NCBI GenBank assembly: GCA_037447655.1
Contig: JBBHKE010000893.1
Span: forward strand, 845,352-909,351
DNA: 64,000 nt
Source of the DNA: Zygnema cylindricum
Taxonomy: Eukaryota; Streptophyta; Zygnematophyceae; Zygnematales; Zygnemataceae
Reading direction: 5' to 3'
Each line of letters starts with the position of its first letter. Position 1 is the first letter of the stretch. The translations under genes were made by a program, and so were the position numbers. This document shows positions 23,672 through 32,932 of the stretch, piece by piece. Under the pieces are notes generated by a model. That model made no database searches, had not been told where the DNA came from, and saw nothing but the letters and a program-made list of their open reading frames with translations.

Positions 23672-24325
23672 TGAAAACCGTTGAAAGTAATGGTTGATTC
23701 AGGTGCCACACATAATTTTATTTCACATAAGTTTGTAGAGGGAAATAAAATTCCTATTGTCATAAGGGAAAAGCCTTTACATGTTCAAGTGGCAAATGGT
23801 AATAAGTCCACATTAGACTTACAAACTGACACGATAGAAGTTGATATCCAGGGTCATAAAATGAAAGTAGTGTGTGAAATAATAAATTTGGGAAGTGGAG
23901 AACTAATTTTAGGAAAGCCTTGGTTAACTGAATACAATCCTCAAATTAATTGGGAAATTAACATCTTGAAGGTGAAGTCTGAAAACGGTTGGAAGGTTTT
24001 GCAAGCATTATCTCCTAAGAAATTGCATATGAATCATATAAACAACATAACCAGATTGAGAGTGGAAGGTTTGATATCTGCTAAACAATTTAAAAAGCAC
24101 TTAAAATATATAACAAATCATGCTTTCTTGTTATTAGTAACTGAGGCAGTTACTGATGAAAGGGGGGGAGAAAACACTAACATTGATGTCATCCCTAAAT
24201 CAGACACCACTAAAACTTTCGAAAAACTAAAATATAATTTTGTAACTGACATTAATACATCTGATGTTGTTGTTAAAGATTTGATTTTTGAATTTCAAGA
24301 TGTTTTTCCTAATGATTTACCCTGA
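23672..24325 (+). pseudogene. pol: gypsy pol: aspartic protease
   Basis: VMVDSGATHNFISHKFV carries the retroviral-type aspartic protease active site (DSGA), followed by ELILGKPWL, the usual second protease motif. It ends at a TGA (24323-24325) just before the RT region, where a sense codon would normally continue. Would process the Gag-Pol polyprotein; now interrupted. Confidence 0.85.
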
Positions 24326-25346
24326 GGAAGGCCACCTTCCCGAGTTGTGGAACATGTTATTAACCTTGAACCTGGTTGCAACCCTCATGTCACAGGAATT
24401 TATAAGCACAGTTTCTTTGAGCAAGAGGAGTTAAAAAAACAGATCAAATAACTCCTAGAGAAATGACATATTCAGCCCAGCAAATCACCGTATGGAGCAC
24501 CAGTTCTCTTCGTCAAAAAGAAGGACGGAACATTGAGAATGTGTGTCGATTATCGTAGTCTGAACAAGATTACGGTGAAGGATAAGTATCCGTTACCTTT
24601 AATTTCTGATTTGATAGATCGTTTAAAAGGTGCTAAAGTATTTTCGTTGATTGACCTGCGTAGTGGCTTTAATCAGGTGCCAATTAGAATTGAGGATGTT
24701 AATAAAATTGCTTTCAGGACTAGGGTAGGTCATTTTGAATGGATAGTGATGCCATTCGGCTTAACGAATGCACCGCCTACTTATCAAAGATTAATGAACC
24801 AAACTTTTTCTGATTACATAGATGATTTTGTTCAAGTGTTTATAGATGATATTCTAATTTAAAGTGAATCTAAAGAACAACATGTAATTCATTTAAGAAA
24901 AGTTTTGGAAAAGTTAAGAGAAAGAAAATTATATGGAAAATTGTCAAAATCCAACTTTCTTAAAAGTGAACAATTATTTTTGGGACATATAGTTAGTGGA
25001 GAAGGTGTTAAAACAGATCCATCTAAAATCATTGCAATCCAAAATTGGAAGCAACCTACTAATGTCACGGAAGTTAGATCATTTTTGGGATTGGCCACCT
25101 ACTACAGGAAATTTATCAAAAACTTCAGTATGATCGCCGCACCTTTGACGGATTTACTTCGGGAAAAGGAGACGTTTGTGTAGGGAGCTGATCAAAAGAG
25201 AGCATTCGAGGAACTAAAAGGGAAGTTGACCTTTGCCCCAACACAGGTGTATCCTGACCCTGTTGGAGAATTTGAAGTTCTGATCACTACAGATGCATCT
25301 GATAAAGGTCTAGGTGCAGTCATAAGTCAAAAAGTTGGTAAACACT
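24326..25346 (+). pseudogene. pol: gypsy pol: reverse transcriptase and start of RNase H
   Basis: RT motifs in order: [57 protein letters not shown] and the catalytic VFIDDILI at about 24838-24861, where the following Tyr codon is TAA. Continues through FLGHIVSGEGV and ATYYRKFIKNFSM; a Trp codon is TAG at 25181. The last 259 bases are duplicated at 30671-30929 beyond the copia element. The start is also broken by a stop at ~24450. Ty3/gypsy type; inactive. Confidence 0.9.
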
Positions 25347-25762
25347 TATTGAAAAGTAAGCTTTAGTAAGTCTTAGAAATTTGAGTCTAGGACTTAGAAT
25401 ATTTTTGGAATACCAACTGTTCAATATTGACCGAATTTAGTGTGGATTTTTTGTAGTATCTACACGAATTGATATCTTTAAGTTAATTAGTGTGTAGGGC
25501 CGCCAATGAATGTAGACGTGATAAGAATCACCCGGATTTTTAGGGTATAGATATTGTTAGTGGACAATTCTGGTCCAAACACTTAGATTTTTGTCAGTAG
25601 GTTGTCTGGTGAACCATGTACATACGTTTTAGATGTTTTCTAGATATTTTAGATGTTTTTAGATCTTTTGAGTATTTAGTTCAATTAGGATTGATCAATT
25701 CAATACAGAATGTACATTCTACACAAGAATTAAGGAAATGAGAGCACTGAGTGCAGTTTAAG
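25347..25762 (+). repeat. copia left LTR (at least 416 bp)
   Basis: Starts TATTGAAAAGTAAGC and matches 30255-30670 base for base except near 25595. It may extend beyond 25762, since it does not end in CA there and the right copy stops at the junction with gypsy sequence. No canonical initiator-Met PBS is visible after it. Confidence 0.8.
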
Positions 25763-25901
25763 GTGTTTTATGCTCTATTGTCACTAATTTGCTTGTAGTA
25801 CATGTTTGTTTGGTTGAAATACCTCTTTCGTTTGGAGTTACATATCTTACACTATAGATCTAGTCTTTTAGGCATTTCTCTTTGGGTTTGCTTCCGCTAA
25901 C

Positions 25902-26586
25902 ATGTCTGATAATGGCTCAGCTCCTATTGCAAGTGCTCCTATTAGCCCTAGTGCTCCACCTGCTCCTGCTGGTGCAAGTGTGGCTCCTAGTGGGAGTGGA
26001 TCACAGCCGAGTCTTAATGCCCATGACCTTCAACAGGTTATGGGCCCACCGCCCAAATTGCCTATTTTTGACGGAACTGACTACTTATACTGGGAAGATA
26101 TGTTGAGCTCATATTTCGAGGAGAGGGACTTGTCACCCATTGTGGAAGGAACAGCGGATGTGACTGCGCCGGATTGGAGAAAGAAGAATCTCCATTGCCT
26201 CAACGTCTTGAAGCAGTCTATGACAAAAGATTTGGTAATGTCGTATCTTGAGATGAAGAAAGCATCTGATGTTTGGTTTAGTGTACGTGCTATGTATGTT
26301 CAGCTAGATGTTACCGTCCAGACTAACATAGCCACTCAGATTTTTGAATTTAAGTATTCTGGAGGTAGTATGTCAGATCATTGTCATGCTATGAAAAGGT
26401 TGTTTCTTCAGAGTACTAGTGCAGGTGGGGACTTTTCACCACCTCAGCAGGCTATGTTGTTGATGAGAACTTTGCCCGATGAATATAAGGGAGCCATGGA
26501 TAGGCTTAGGGCTATTCCACAACGTCAATGGAACATAGCATTAGCAATTCAACTTATTTTGAGTGAAGAAGCTAACCAAATATACT
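25902..26586 (+). pseudogene. gag: copia gag, first part
   Basis: Opens with ATG (MSDNGSAPIASAPISPSAPP) and shows the Ty1/copia gag pattern (LPIFDGTDYLYWEDMLSSYF, MKRLFLQSTSAGGDFS, MLLMRTLPDEYKGAMDRL). The frame is broken at LSEEANQ by a ~58-bp tRNA-like insertion that adds a stop; the gag sequence continues after it. Capsid-like protein of the element. Confidence 0.85.
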
Positions 26587-26644
26587 TGACGGACCCAGGT
26601 ATTGAACCTGGAACCTGCCGTCCGACCAGTTAGCGCAGCCGTTA
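26587..26644 (-). repeat. tRNA-like SINE fragment inserted in copia gag
   Basis: The reverse complement reads a D-arm-like GCGCTAACTGGTCGG, then GACGGCAGG, T arm CCAGG-TTCAATA-CCTGG and acceptor TCCGTCA. Related to 11447-11498. It puts a TAG into gag. Confidence 0.55.
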
Positions 26645-27127
26645 TCTTTAACTGTTCAGGCACTAGCTAACCAGTTTTCAGACTCTAAGATTGGCAATGG
26701 CAGTGGCAGAGGTAGTGGTCCTAGAAGGACACCTTTGACATGCTATTATTGTGATGAAAAAGGCCATGTTTTCAGATTGTGTAATGCCTACAAGAGAGCG
26801 AAAGCTACAGGAAATTTTCGATCTGGTTGGGACGAAAGCCGGGTTCCTTCTCAATCTGGTGGACGGCCAACTTCTCTATTCAACGAACTAAAGGAGGAGG
26901 ATGTGAGCAGCTATCCTATCAACAGCGAAAAGAAATACTTTGCGATGGCACAAGCAACGGAAGGCGTGGAGGAAGACGAATGGATAATGGACTCCGGTGC
27001 ATCTGCCCACATGTGCCGCAATCGCCATCTATATGAGAGTATTCAATCTATTTCACCCATCAAAATTTATTTTAGTGATGATACCTTTGTTGAGTCAAAA
27101 GCAAAGGGGAGGGTGTCACTTATGTTG
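26645..27127 (+). pseudogene. pol: copia nucleocapsid zinc knuckle and protease
   Basis: Reads TVQALANQFSDSKIG, then the zinc knuckle CYYCDEKGHVFRLC, and the protease site WIMDSGASAHMC with IYFSDDTF downstream, as in Ty1/copia polyproteins. Ends at a foreign ~120-bp segment at 27128. Confidence 0.85.
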
Positions 27128-27250
27128 GATTGCGGCGACTCCGGAGATTGCGGGAACGAATCCGTCTATGACACGTGTCGACAATTTGGCCATGTTGTAC
27201 AATGGTCGTACAAAAAGTACACCGGCACCTGTACTTTTTCTCTACGTCAG
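27128..27250 (-). repeat. ~120-bp dispersed element, copy 2, within copia pol
   Basis: Reverse complement of the element at 11004-11125. It sits between the protease and integrase segments and appears to replace, rather than simply split, the usual copia sequence there, because the normal linker between the protease and integrase is missing. Confidence 0.65.
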
Positions 27251-27255
27251 TGGTA

Positions 27256-28580
27256 GAAAAGAAAGGTTTTAAAACTATATCTGAGAATGGAAAGAAAACA
27301 GTGAGTAAGAATGGGAAAATAGTTGCAGAAGGATTTGCTGGAGGAAACAATTTGTATCGGTTGAGTCTTGCAAATGATAATGACAATGATGTTATGTACT
27401 CAAGTGTAATCAGTGATTGTGATTTATGGCATAAACGTTTAGGACATGTGAATTATGATAGATTAGAAAAGATGGTAAATCAAAAAATGGTGGAAGGTGT
27501 AAAAATTAGTCAAAAACCAGCATCAAATGTATGTGATGGTTGTGCAATGGGAAAAATTCATAAGTTGCCTTTCCCTACGCAAACTGATCATAGAAGTAGC
27601 AGGGTGCTAGAACTAATTTATTCAGATGTATGGGGGCCATCTAGGTATCCATCTGTGGGAGGTGCTAAGTTTATGCTTACCTTTACTGATGACTATAGTA
27701 GATTTACTACAGTTTATTTTTTGAGAAGTAAGGATGAAGTTTTTTCAAAATTTAAAGAGTATAAGGCTTGGGTTGAGAATCTACATGAGAGAAAGATAGC
27801 GGGATTCAGATCTGATAATGGAGGGGGAGTACATTTCTAATGAGTTTGCAGAATTCCTAAAATTGCATGGGCATCTCACGTCAACTAACCGTTCCTTATT
27901 CTCCGGAACAAAACGGTGTTTCAGAAAGGATGAATAGGACCATATCAGAGTGTGCTAGGACAATGATGGCTGATATGGACATAGATTACAAATTTTGGGC
28001 AGAGGCTATGCATTGTGCAGCTTATGTGAGAAATAGGCTAGAGACAAGGGCAATAAAAGATAAAACTCCTTATGAAATATGGACAGGACACAAACCAGAT
28101 GTAAGTCACTTCAAAGTGTTTGGAAGTAAGGTATTTTTGCTAGATAATGATCCACAAAAATGGAAATTAGAGCCAAAAGGCATACCAGGTATATTTTTAG
28201 GGTATGATGATCATGCCAATTTGTTATAAAGTATATGACATTAAGAGAAATAGAGTTGTGGTAGCCAGAAACATCATAGTGAAGGATGAGGGAAGAGGAG
28301 TAGATGTATTTAGTCAATGTAGCAATAAAACGAAAGATAAAAGTGTTGATTATGTCTTTTTAGAGGAAAATCCTTTATTTTTCAAGAAAAATGTAGAAAA
28401 TGCATCTAGTTTAAGTCAAAATGACTTGGAATCATCTTCTCCACTAGAAACAGGAAGTGTTATGCCCGAAAGAGTTGTAGAATCTCCTCTACCTCAAGCT
28501 GAAACCGAATCACAAGAAGAATCACATGTATCAAGGAGGAGGACCCAACCATCTATACCAGCGACAGAATTTCCAGGTGG
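27256..28580 (+). pseudogene. pol: copia integrase
   Basis: HHCC zinc domain (WHKRLGHVNYDRL..CDGCAMGK), then core residues in IYSDVWGPS, FRSDNGGG and PEQNGVSERMNRT (D-D-E). One frameshift occurs in the G-run near 27830 and another near 27870. Continues through GHKPDVSHFKVFGSK to the linker [10 protein letters not shown] before RT. Would insert the cDNA; inactive. Confidence 0.9.
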
Positions 28581-29381
28581 AGTGAGGCGAAGTGCACGAC
28601 TCAGGGGAAAAAATGCAGCCTTTGCTCATTCTGCACACATAGAAGAGCCTTTAACATTGAAAGAAGCTTTTTCGAGTAATGAAAGGGAACATTGGGTGGA
28701 AGCCGTCAATGAGGAAATGAAGTCCATCATGGAAGCCCAAACTTGGGATCTGGTGGAACTTCCTCCAGGAAGAAAGGCTATTGGAAGTAAATGGGTGTTT
28801 AAGTTAAAATTGAACCCTGATAATACCATAGACAGGTATAAGGCTCGCTTGGTTGCTAAGGGATATAATCAAAAGGAGGGGATAGATTATGAAGAAACAT
28901 TTTCACCAGTTGTAAGGTTTCCAAAATGTCCGCATCTTACTTACATTAGCTGCTATAGAGGATTTTGACATCCACCAAATGGATGTCAAAACTGCCTTTT
29001 TGCATGGTGATTTAGATGAGGTCATTTATATGAAGCAGCCTGAGGGTTATGAGGAAGTAGGAAAAGAAAATCTTGTGTGCAGACTTTTTAAAATCATTGT
29101 ATGGCCTAAAACAGGCCCCTAGGCAGTGGAACCGAAAATTAGATGAGTTCTTGACAGGATTAGGATTTACTAGAATTAGCTCAGATCATTCAGTATATGT
29201 GATGTGTGGTGATAATCCTGATGAGGTGATATTCATTGCCGTGTATGTTGATGATTTGCTGCTAATTAGTAGGAACAAAGAGGGAATTGCTAGGGTAAAA
29301 CAGGCTCTTAATTCAAAATTTGAAATGAAGGATTTGGGTGAGGCAAAATATATCCTTGGAATACAAGTTGAAAACGGATAG
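28581..29381 (+). pseudogene. pol: copia reverse transcriptase
   Basis: [47 protein letters not shown], then after a frameshift near 28917 HQMDVKTAFLHGDLDE, SLYGLKQAPRQWN and catalytic YVDDLLLI (about 29245). Classic Ty1/copia RT. A further frame change occurs near 29080. Confidence 0.9.
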
Positions 29382-30232
29382 AGAAAAGAAAATCATTAGG
29401 CTAACTCAAAAAGAAGCAATAGGAAACATGTTGGAAAAATTTGGCTCGGCTGATGCCAAAGGTTGTGCAACTCCTATGGAGTATAAGCAAAAACTTGAAG
29501 GAATGGAGCATGAGTTTGGAGTCATAATAGATGAGGAACTCAGTGCAGAAGAGCAAAAATTTATGTCCCAAGTACCCTACAGGCAAGTAGTAGGAAGTTT
29601 GATTTACTTCATGAATTGCACTAGGCCTGATATATCTGCAGCTGTTGGTGTGTTGAGTAGAAGTCTACAAAATCCACGAAAGAGAGATTGGGAGGCAGCA
29701 AAAAGGGTCTTAAGATATCTTGTTGGGACTAGAAATCTTTGGCTTACTTTGGGAGGGGACAAGGTTAGTATTAATACTTGGAGTGATGCTAGCTATGGTG
29801 ATGTGCCCTAGTAGGAAGTCTACAACAGGGTATGTCATTCAGATTGGAAGTGGAACTTGTAGTTGGAGTAGTAAACTTCAAAAAGTCACGGCTCAATCTA
29901 CTATGGAAGCCGAATACATGGCTGCGAGCGCAGCCTTGAAAGAGTTGCTATGGATTAAGGCATTTCTTCAAGAATTGGGTTTTACGCAACACGGGACACA
30001 AATAATGTGGTGCGACAATCAAGCAGCCATTTCTGTGGCTACAAACCCTAGTCACCATTTTAAGAGTAAACATATGGACATTCGGCTACATTTGGTACGT
30101 GAGAAAGTCTTTGCAAAGGTGGTAAAACTTTGTTATTTGCCTGATGAGAAAATGGTTGCGGACATGTTGACAAAAGCCCTTCCCGCTCCTAAATTGGAGT
30201 ACTGCAGAAAAGCATGTGGTCTAAGTGAGTAA
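29338..30232 (+). pseudogene. pol: copia RNase H
   Basis: PYRQVVGSLIYFMNCTRPDI, WSDASYGD, RKSTTGYVIQIGSGTCSWSS, STMEAEYMAASAALKE and MWCDNQAAI are the RNase H landmarks. One frameshift at about 29810. Ends at TAA 30230-30232, 22 bp before the right LTR, with the polypurine tract between. Confidence 0.9.
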
Positions 30233-30254
30233 GCCTTCTAAAGCTTAAGGGGAG

Positions 30255-30670
30255 TATTGAAAAGTAAGCTTTAGTAAGTCTTAGAAATTTGAGTCTAGGA
30301 CTTAGAATATTTTTGGAATACCAACTGTTCAATATTGACCGAATTTAGTGTGGATTTTTTGTAGTATCTACACGAATTGATATCTTTAAGTTAATTAGTG
30401 TGTAGGGCCGCCAATGAATGTAGACGTGATAAGAATCACCCGGATTTTTAGGGTATAGATATTGTTAGTGGACAATTCTGGTCCAAACACTTAGATTTTT
30501 GTTAGTACAGTGTCTGGTGAACCATGTACATACGTTTTAGATGTTTTCTAGATATTTTAGATGTTTTTAGATCTTTTGAGTATTTAGTTCAATTAGGATT
30601 GATCAATTCAATACAGAATGTACATTCTACACAAGAATTAAGGAAATGAGAGCACTGAGTGCAGTTTAAG
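30255..30670 (+). repeat. copia right LTR (416 bp, perhaps 3'-truncated)
   Basis: Near-identical to 25347-25762. It is followed directly by gypsy sequence GGATTGGCC at 30671, which repeats 25088 onward. Confidence 0.8.
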
Positions 30671-31325
30671 GGATTGGCCACCTACTACAGAAAATTTATC
30701 AAGAACTTCAGTATGATCGCCGCACCTTTGACGGATTTACTTCGGGAAAAGGAGACGTTTGTGTGGGGAGCTGATCAAGAGAGAGCATTCGAGGAACTAA
30801 ATGGGAAATTGACCTTTGCCCCTACACTGGTGTATCCTGACCCCGTTGGAGAATTTGAAGTTCTGATCACTACAAATGCATCTGATAAAGGTCTAGCTGC
30901 AGTCATAAGTCAAAAAGTTGGTAAACACTTTCATCCTATTGCTTTTGAGTCCAGGAAATTCAATGATGCTGAAAAGAATTATCCAGCACAGGAAAAGGAA
31001 TTACTGGCAATTGTACATGCATTGGTAAAATGGCGTTGTTATTTGCATAATAAAAAATTTACGGTTCACTGTGATAAAAAGCACTTTCTTATCTACAAAG
31101 ATTTATCTACAAAGATTAAGCGGTGCACAGATTATGACTGGCAGACATGTTAGGTGGATGCAAAAATTGGCATATTTCAAATTTAATGTCAAACATATTC
31201 CCGGGAAGACAAATGTAGTCGCACATCCTTTAAGTAGATGTTTTGAAAAAAGTGTTATGGTACAAGATGAATTATTTTTAGATGCTGTAAAAATGGTTAT
31301 GATAAAGATCCATATTTTGCCGTGA
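30671..31325 (+). pseudogene. pol: gypsy RNase H (continuation after copia)
   Basis: Restarts 259 bp upstream of where the left part stopped: TYYRKFIKNFSMIAAPLTDL, then FESRKFNDAEKNYPAQEKEL and ALVKWRCYLHNKKFTVHCD (RNase H domain), a frameshift near 31150, and LAYFKFNVKHIPGKTN at the domain end. Here the Trp codon that is TAG on the left is TGG. Confidence 0.88.
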
Positions 31326-32815
31326 TTTGCAAAAATATTTCGGGAGAGAATTGTGACCCATTGAATGAGAGGCATGTCAAAAACTTCAGACTAGAGGACG
31401 GTTTATTGTATCTGCAAATAGGGGATAGATTATGCATTCCTGAAGTGGGAGACTTAAGAAATCAACTTTTTCAAGAAGCTCATGAGCATTTAGGACATCT
31501 AGGTCGAGATAAAACTCTAAGCCGCTTGCAGTGTAGATTGTTTTGGCCCGGGATGGCAAAAGGGGTGTCGAAACACGTGGAAAGCTGTGTCCTTTGCCAG
31601 CAGAGCAAATCTAGTAACCAAAAACTTAGAGGTCTCTTAAAACCGTTGGATATCTTTGAAAAACCATGGGAATCTATCAGTATGGATTTTATTCTCAGGT
31701 TGTCAGCTTCATCTAGAAGAAATGACAGTATCATGGTTGTAGTTGATAGGTTCAATAAAATGGCAATCTTTATCCCTTGCAAAACCACTCATTCAGTTGT
31801 AGATATTGCAAAGTTATATTTTGACAACGTGGTAAGACATCATGGAGTCCCTCTATCTATTGTCAGTGATAGAGATTCTAAATTTACGTCTTGTTTTTGG
31901 AAAGAATTACAACAAAATTTAGGCACTGACTTGAAAATGAGTACCGCTTATCATCGTCAGACAGATGGACAGACAGAAGGAATGAACCATACACTAGAGG
32001 AAATGCTTAAAACTGTTTGCAGTGGAGTTCAGAACACATGGGAATCTAAACTGCCATTAATGGAATTTGCATACAATTCATGTAAACATGCTAGTACAGG
32101 ATTCTCACCATTTAAAGTTGCATACGGATACCAACCTAGGGAAGCATTAGACTTAAGAACAGGGGTCACTCAAGAGAATAAAGGTTATGGAACAGAGTTT
32201 TGGGAATACATTCAAACAGTTTGGAGAACTGTCCGTGATGCGTTAGTGGAGGCACAAAGGAGGCAAGAATTAAATGCTAACCGTAAACGGGGTGATTGGG
32301 TGTTACACACAGGAGACAAGGTTTGGCTTTCTACAACCCATTACAGGTGCAAGATCGAGGGACAATCTGATCCTACGGGGAAATTCGCTCCTAAATACAT
32401 TGGACCATTTACTGTAATCGAGATGATATCGTCAGTTGCTGCCAAATTGGACTTTCCGCCGTCAACAAAAATTCATCCAGTGATACACATCAGCCAATTG
32501 AAACCAGCGAATCTTCGACCAACCGAAGGAGAATTGGAATTGGATCCCTCGATAATTATAGAACCTGAAGTCCACAGATGGGTAATAGATTGGGTTGGTC
32601 AACGGTTCAAGGTCGGCGATACTATATTCTGGCAAGTGCATTATCTAGGAAGGCCTGAATATGAGTTAACTTTAGAGGATAAAAATTCTGAATTTTTACA
32701 GAGGTATTGGAGAGACAATAATATAGAGGTCCCGAGAGACAATATAAGAATGGTTGAGCCACGAGGGCAAGAGACCAAGCTAATGTTATGTGGACAAAAG
32801 CTTCTTCTAATTTAA
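31322..32815 (+). CDS. pol: gypsy integrase with chromodomain-like C-terminus
   Basis: An intact 497-codon stretch. Zinc-binding HLGRDKTLSRL..CVLCQQSK; catalytic core residues in SMDFI, SDRDSKFTS and QTEGMNHTLEEM; then WVLHTGDKVWLS, KYIGPFTVIEMI and HPVIHISQLKP. The tail (EVHRWVIDWV.. ..WQVHYLGRPEYELTLED) fits a diverged chromodomain, the mark of chromoviruses that target heterochromatin. The ORF reads through the truncated LTR boundary and stops inside it, which is a by-product of the 3' deletion. Confidence 0.9.
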   Translation: MICKNISGENCDPLNERHVKNFRLEDGLLYLQIGDRLCIPEVGDLRNQLFQEAHEHLGHLGRDKTLSRLQCRLFWPGMAKGVSKHVESCVLCQQSKSSNQKLRGLLKPLDIFEKPWESISMDFILRLSASSRRNDSIMVVVDRFNKMAIFIPCKTTHSVVDIAKLYFDNVVRHHGVPLSIVSDRDSKFTSCFWKELQQNLGTDLKMSTAYHRQTDGQTEGMNHTLEEMLKTVCSGVQNTWESKLPLMEFAYNSCKHASTGFSPFKVAYGYQPREALDLRTGVTQENKGYGTEFWEYIQTVWRTVRDALVEAQRRQELNANRKRGDWVLHTGDKVWLSTTHYRCKIEGQSDPTGKFAPKYIGPFTVIEMISSVAAKLDFPPSTKIHPVIHISQLKPANLRPTEGELELDPSIIIEPEVHRWVIDWVGQRFKVGDTIFWQVHYLGRPEYELTLEDKNSEFLQRYWRDNNIEVPRDNIRMVEPRGQETKLMLCGQKLLLI

Positions 32816-32932
32816 AGTTGATACTTATGTGAGTGTTGTCCGATGTGGATGTGTATTTTCCAATGTGTGGAATGTGTGGTTGGGAATGTTTGTAGTAATG
32901 GGATTTTTTGAGAGGTAAGAGATCCTGTTACA
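32755..32932 (+). repeat. gypsy 3' LTR remnant (178 bp)
   Basis: Matches only 21172-21349 of the 960-bp 5' LTR, ends CTGTTACA and abuts the right ACGGG. The first ~782 bp of the LTR are absent. Confidence 0.85.

Larger units (their letters stand above)
25347..30670 (+). mobile_element. Ty1/copia retrotransposon nested in the gypsy element
   Basis: LTR-like direct repeats 25347-25762 and 30255-30670 (416 bp each, about four differences) bracket gag, zinc knuckle, protease, integrase, RT and RNase H in Ty1/copia order. The polypurine tract AAGGGGAG lies just before the right repeat. No 5-bp target duplication is seen; instead the gypsy flank is duplicated over 259 bp. Frameshifts at about 27833, 28917 and 29810 and two short insertions inactivate it. 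Confidence 0.88.
20390..32932 (+). mobile_element. Ty3/gypsy chromovirus-like retrotransposon inserted in piggyBac
   Basis: 12.5 kb including a nested copia element. It begins TGTAACAG and ends CTGTTACA (perfect 8-base terminal inversion) and is flanked by ACGGG on both sides (20385-20389 and 32933-32937). The internal order is PBS, gag with three zinc knuckles, protease, reverse transcriptase, RNase H, integrase and a chromodomain-like end: Ty3/gypsy order. Stops at 22914, 24860 and 25181 and lost frames mean the copy is dead. The 3' LTR retains only its last 178 bp. Confidence 0.9.
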
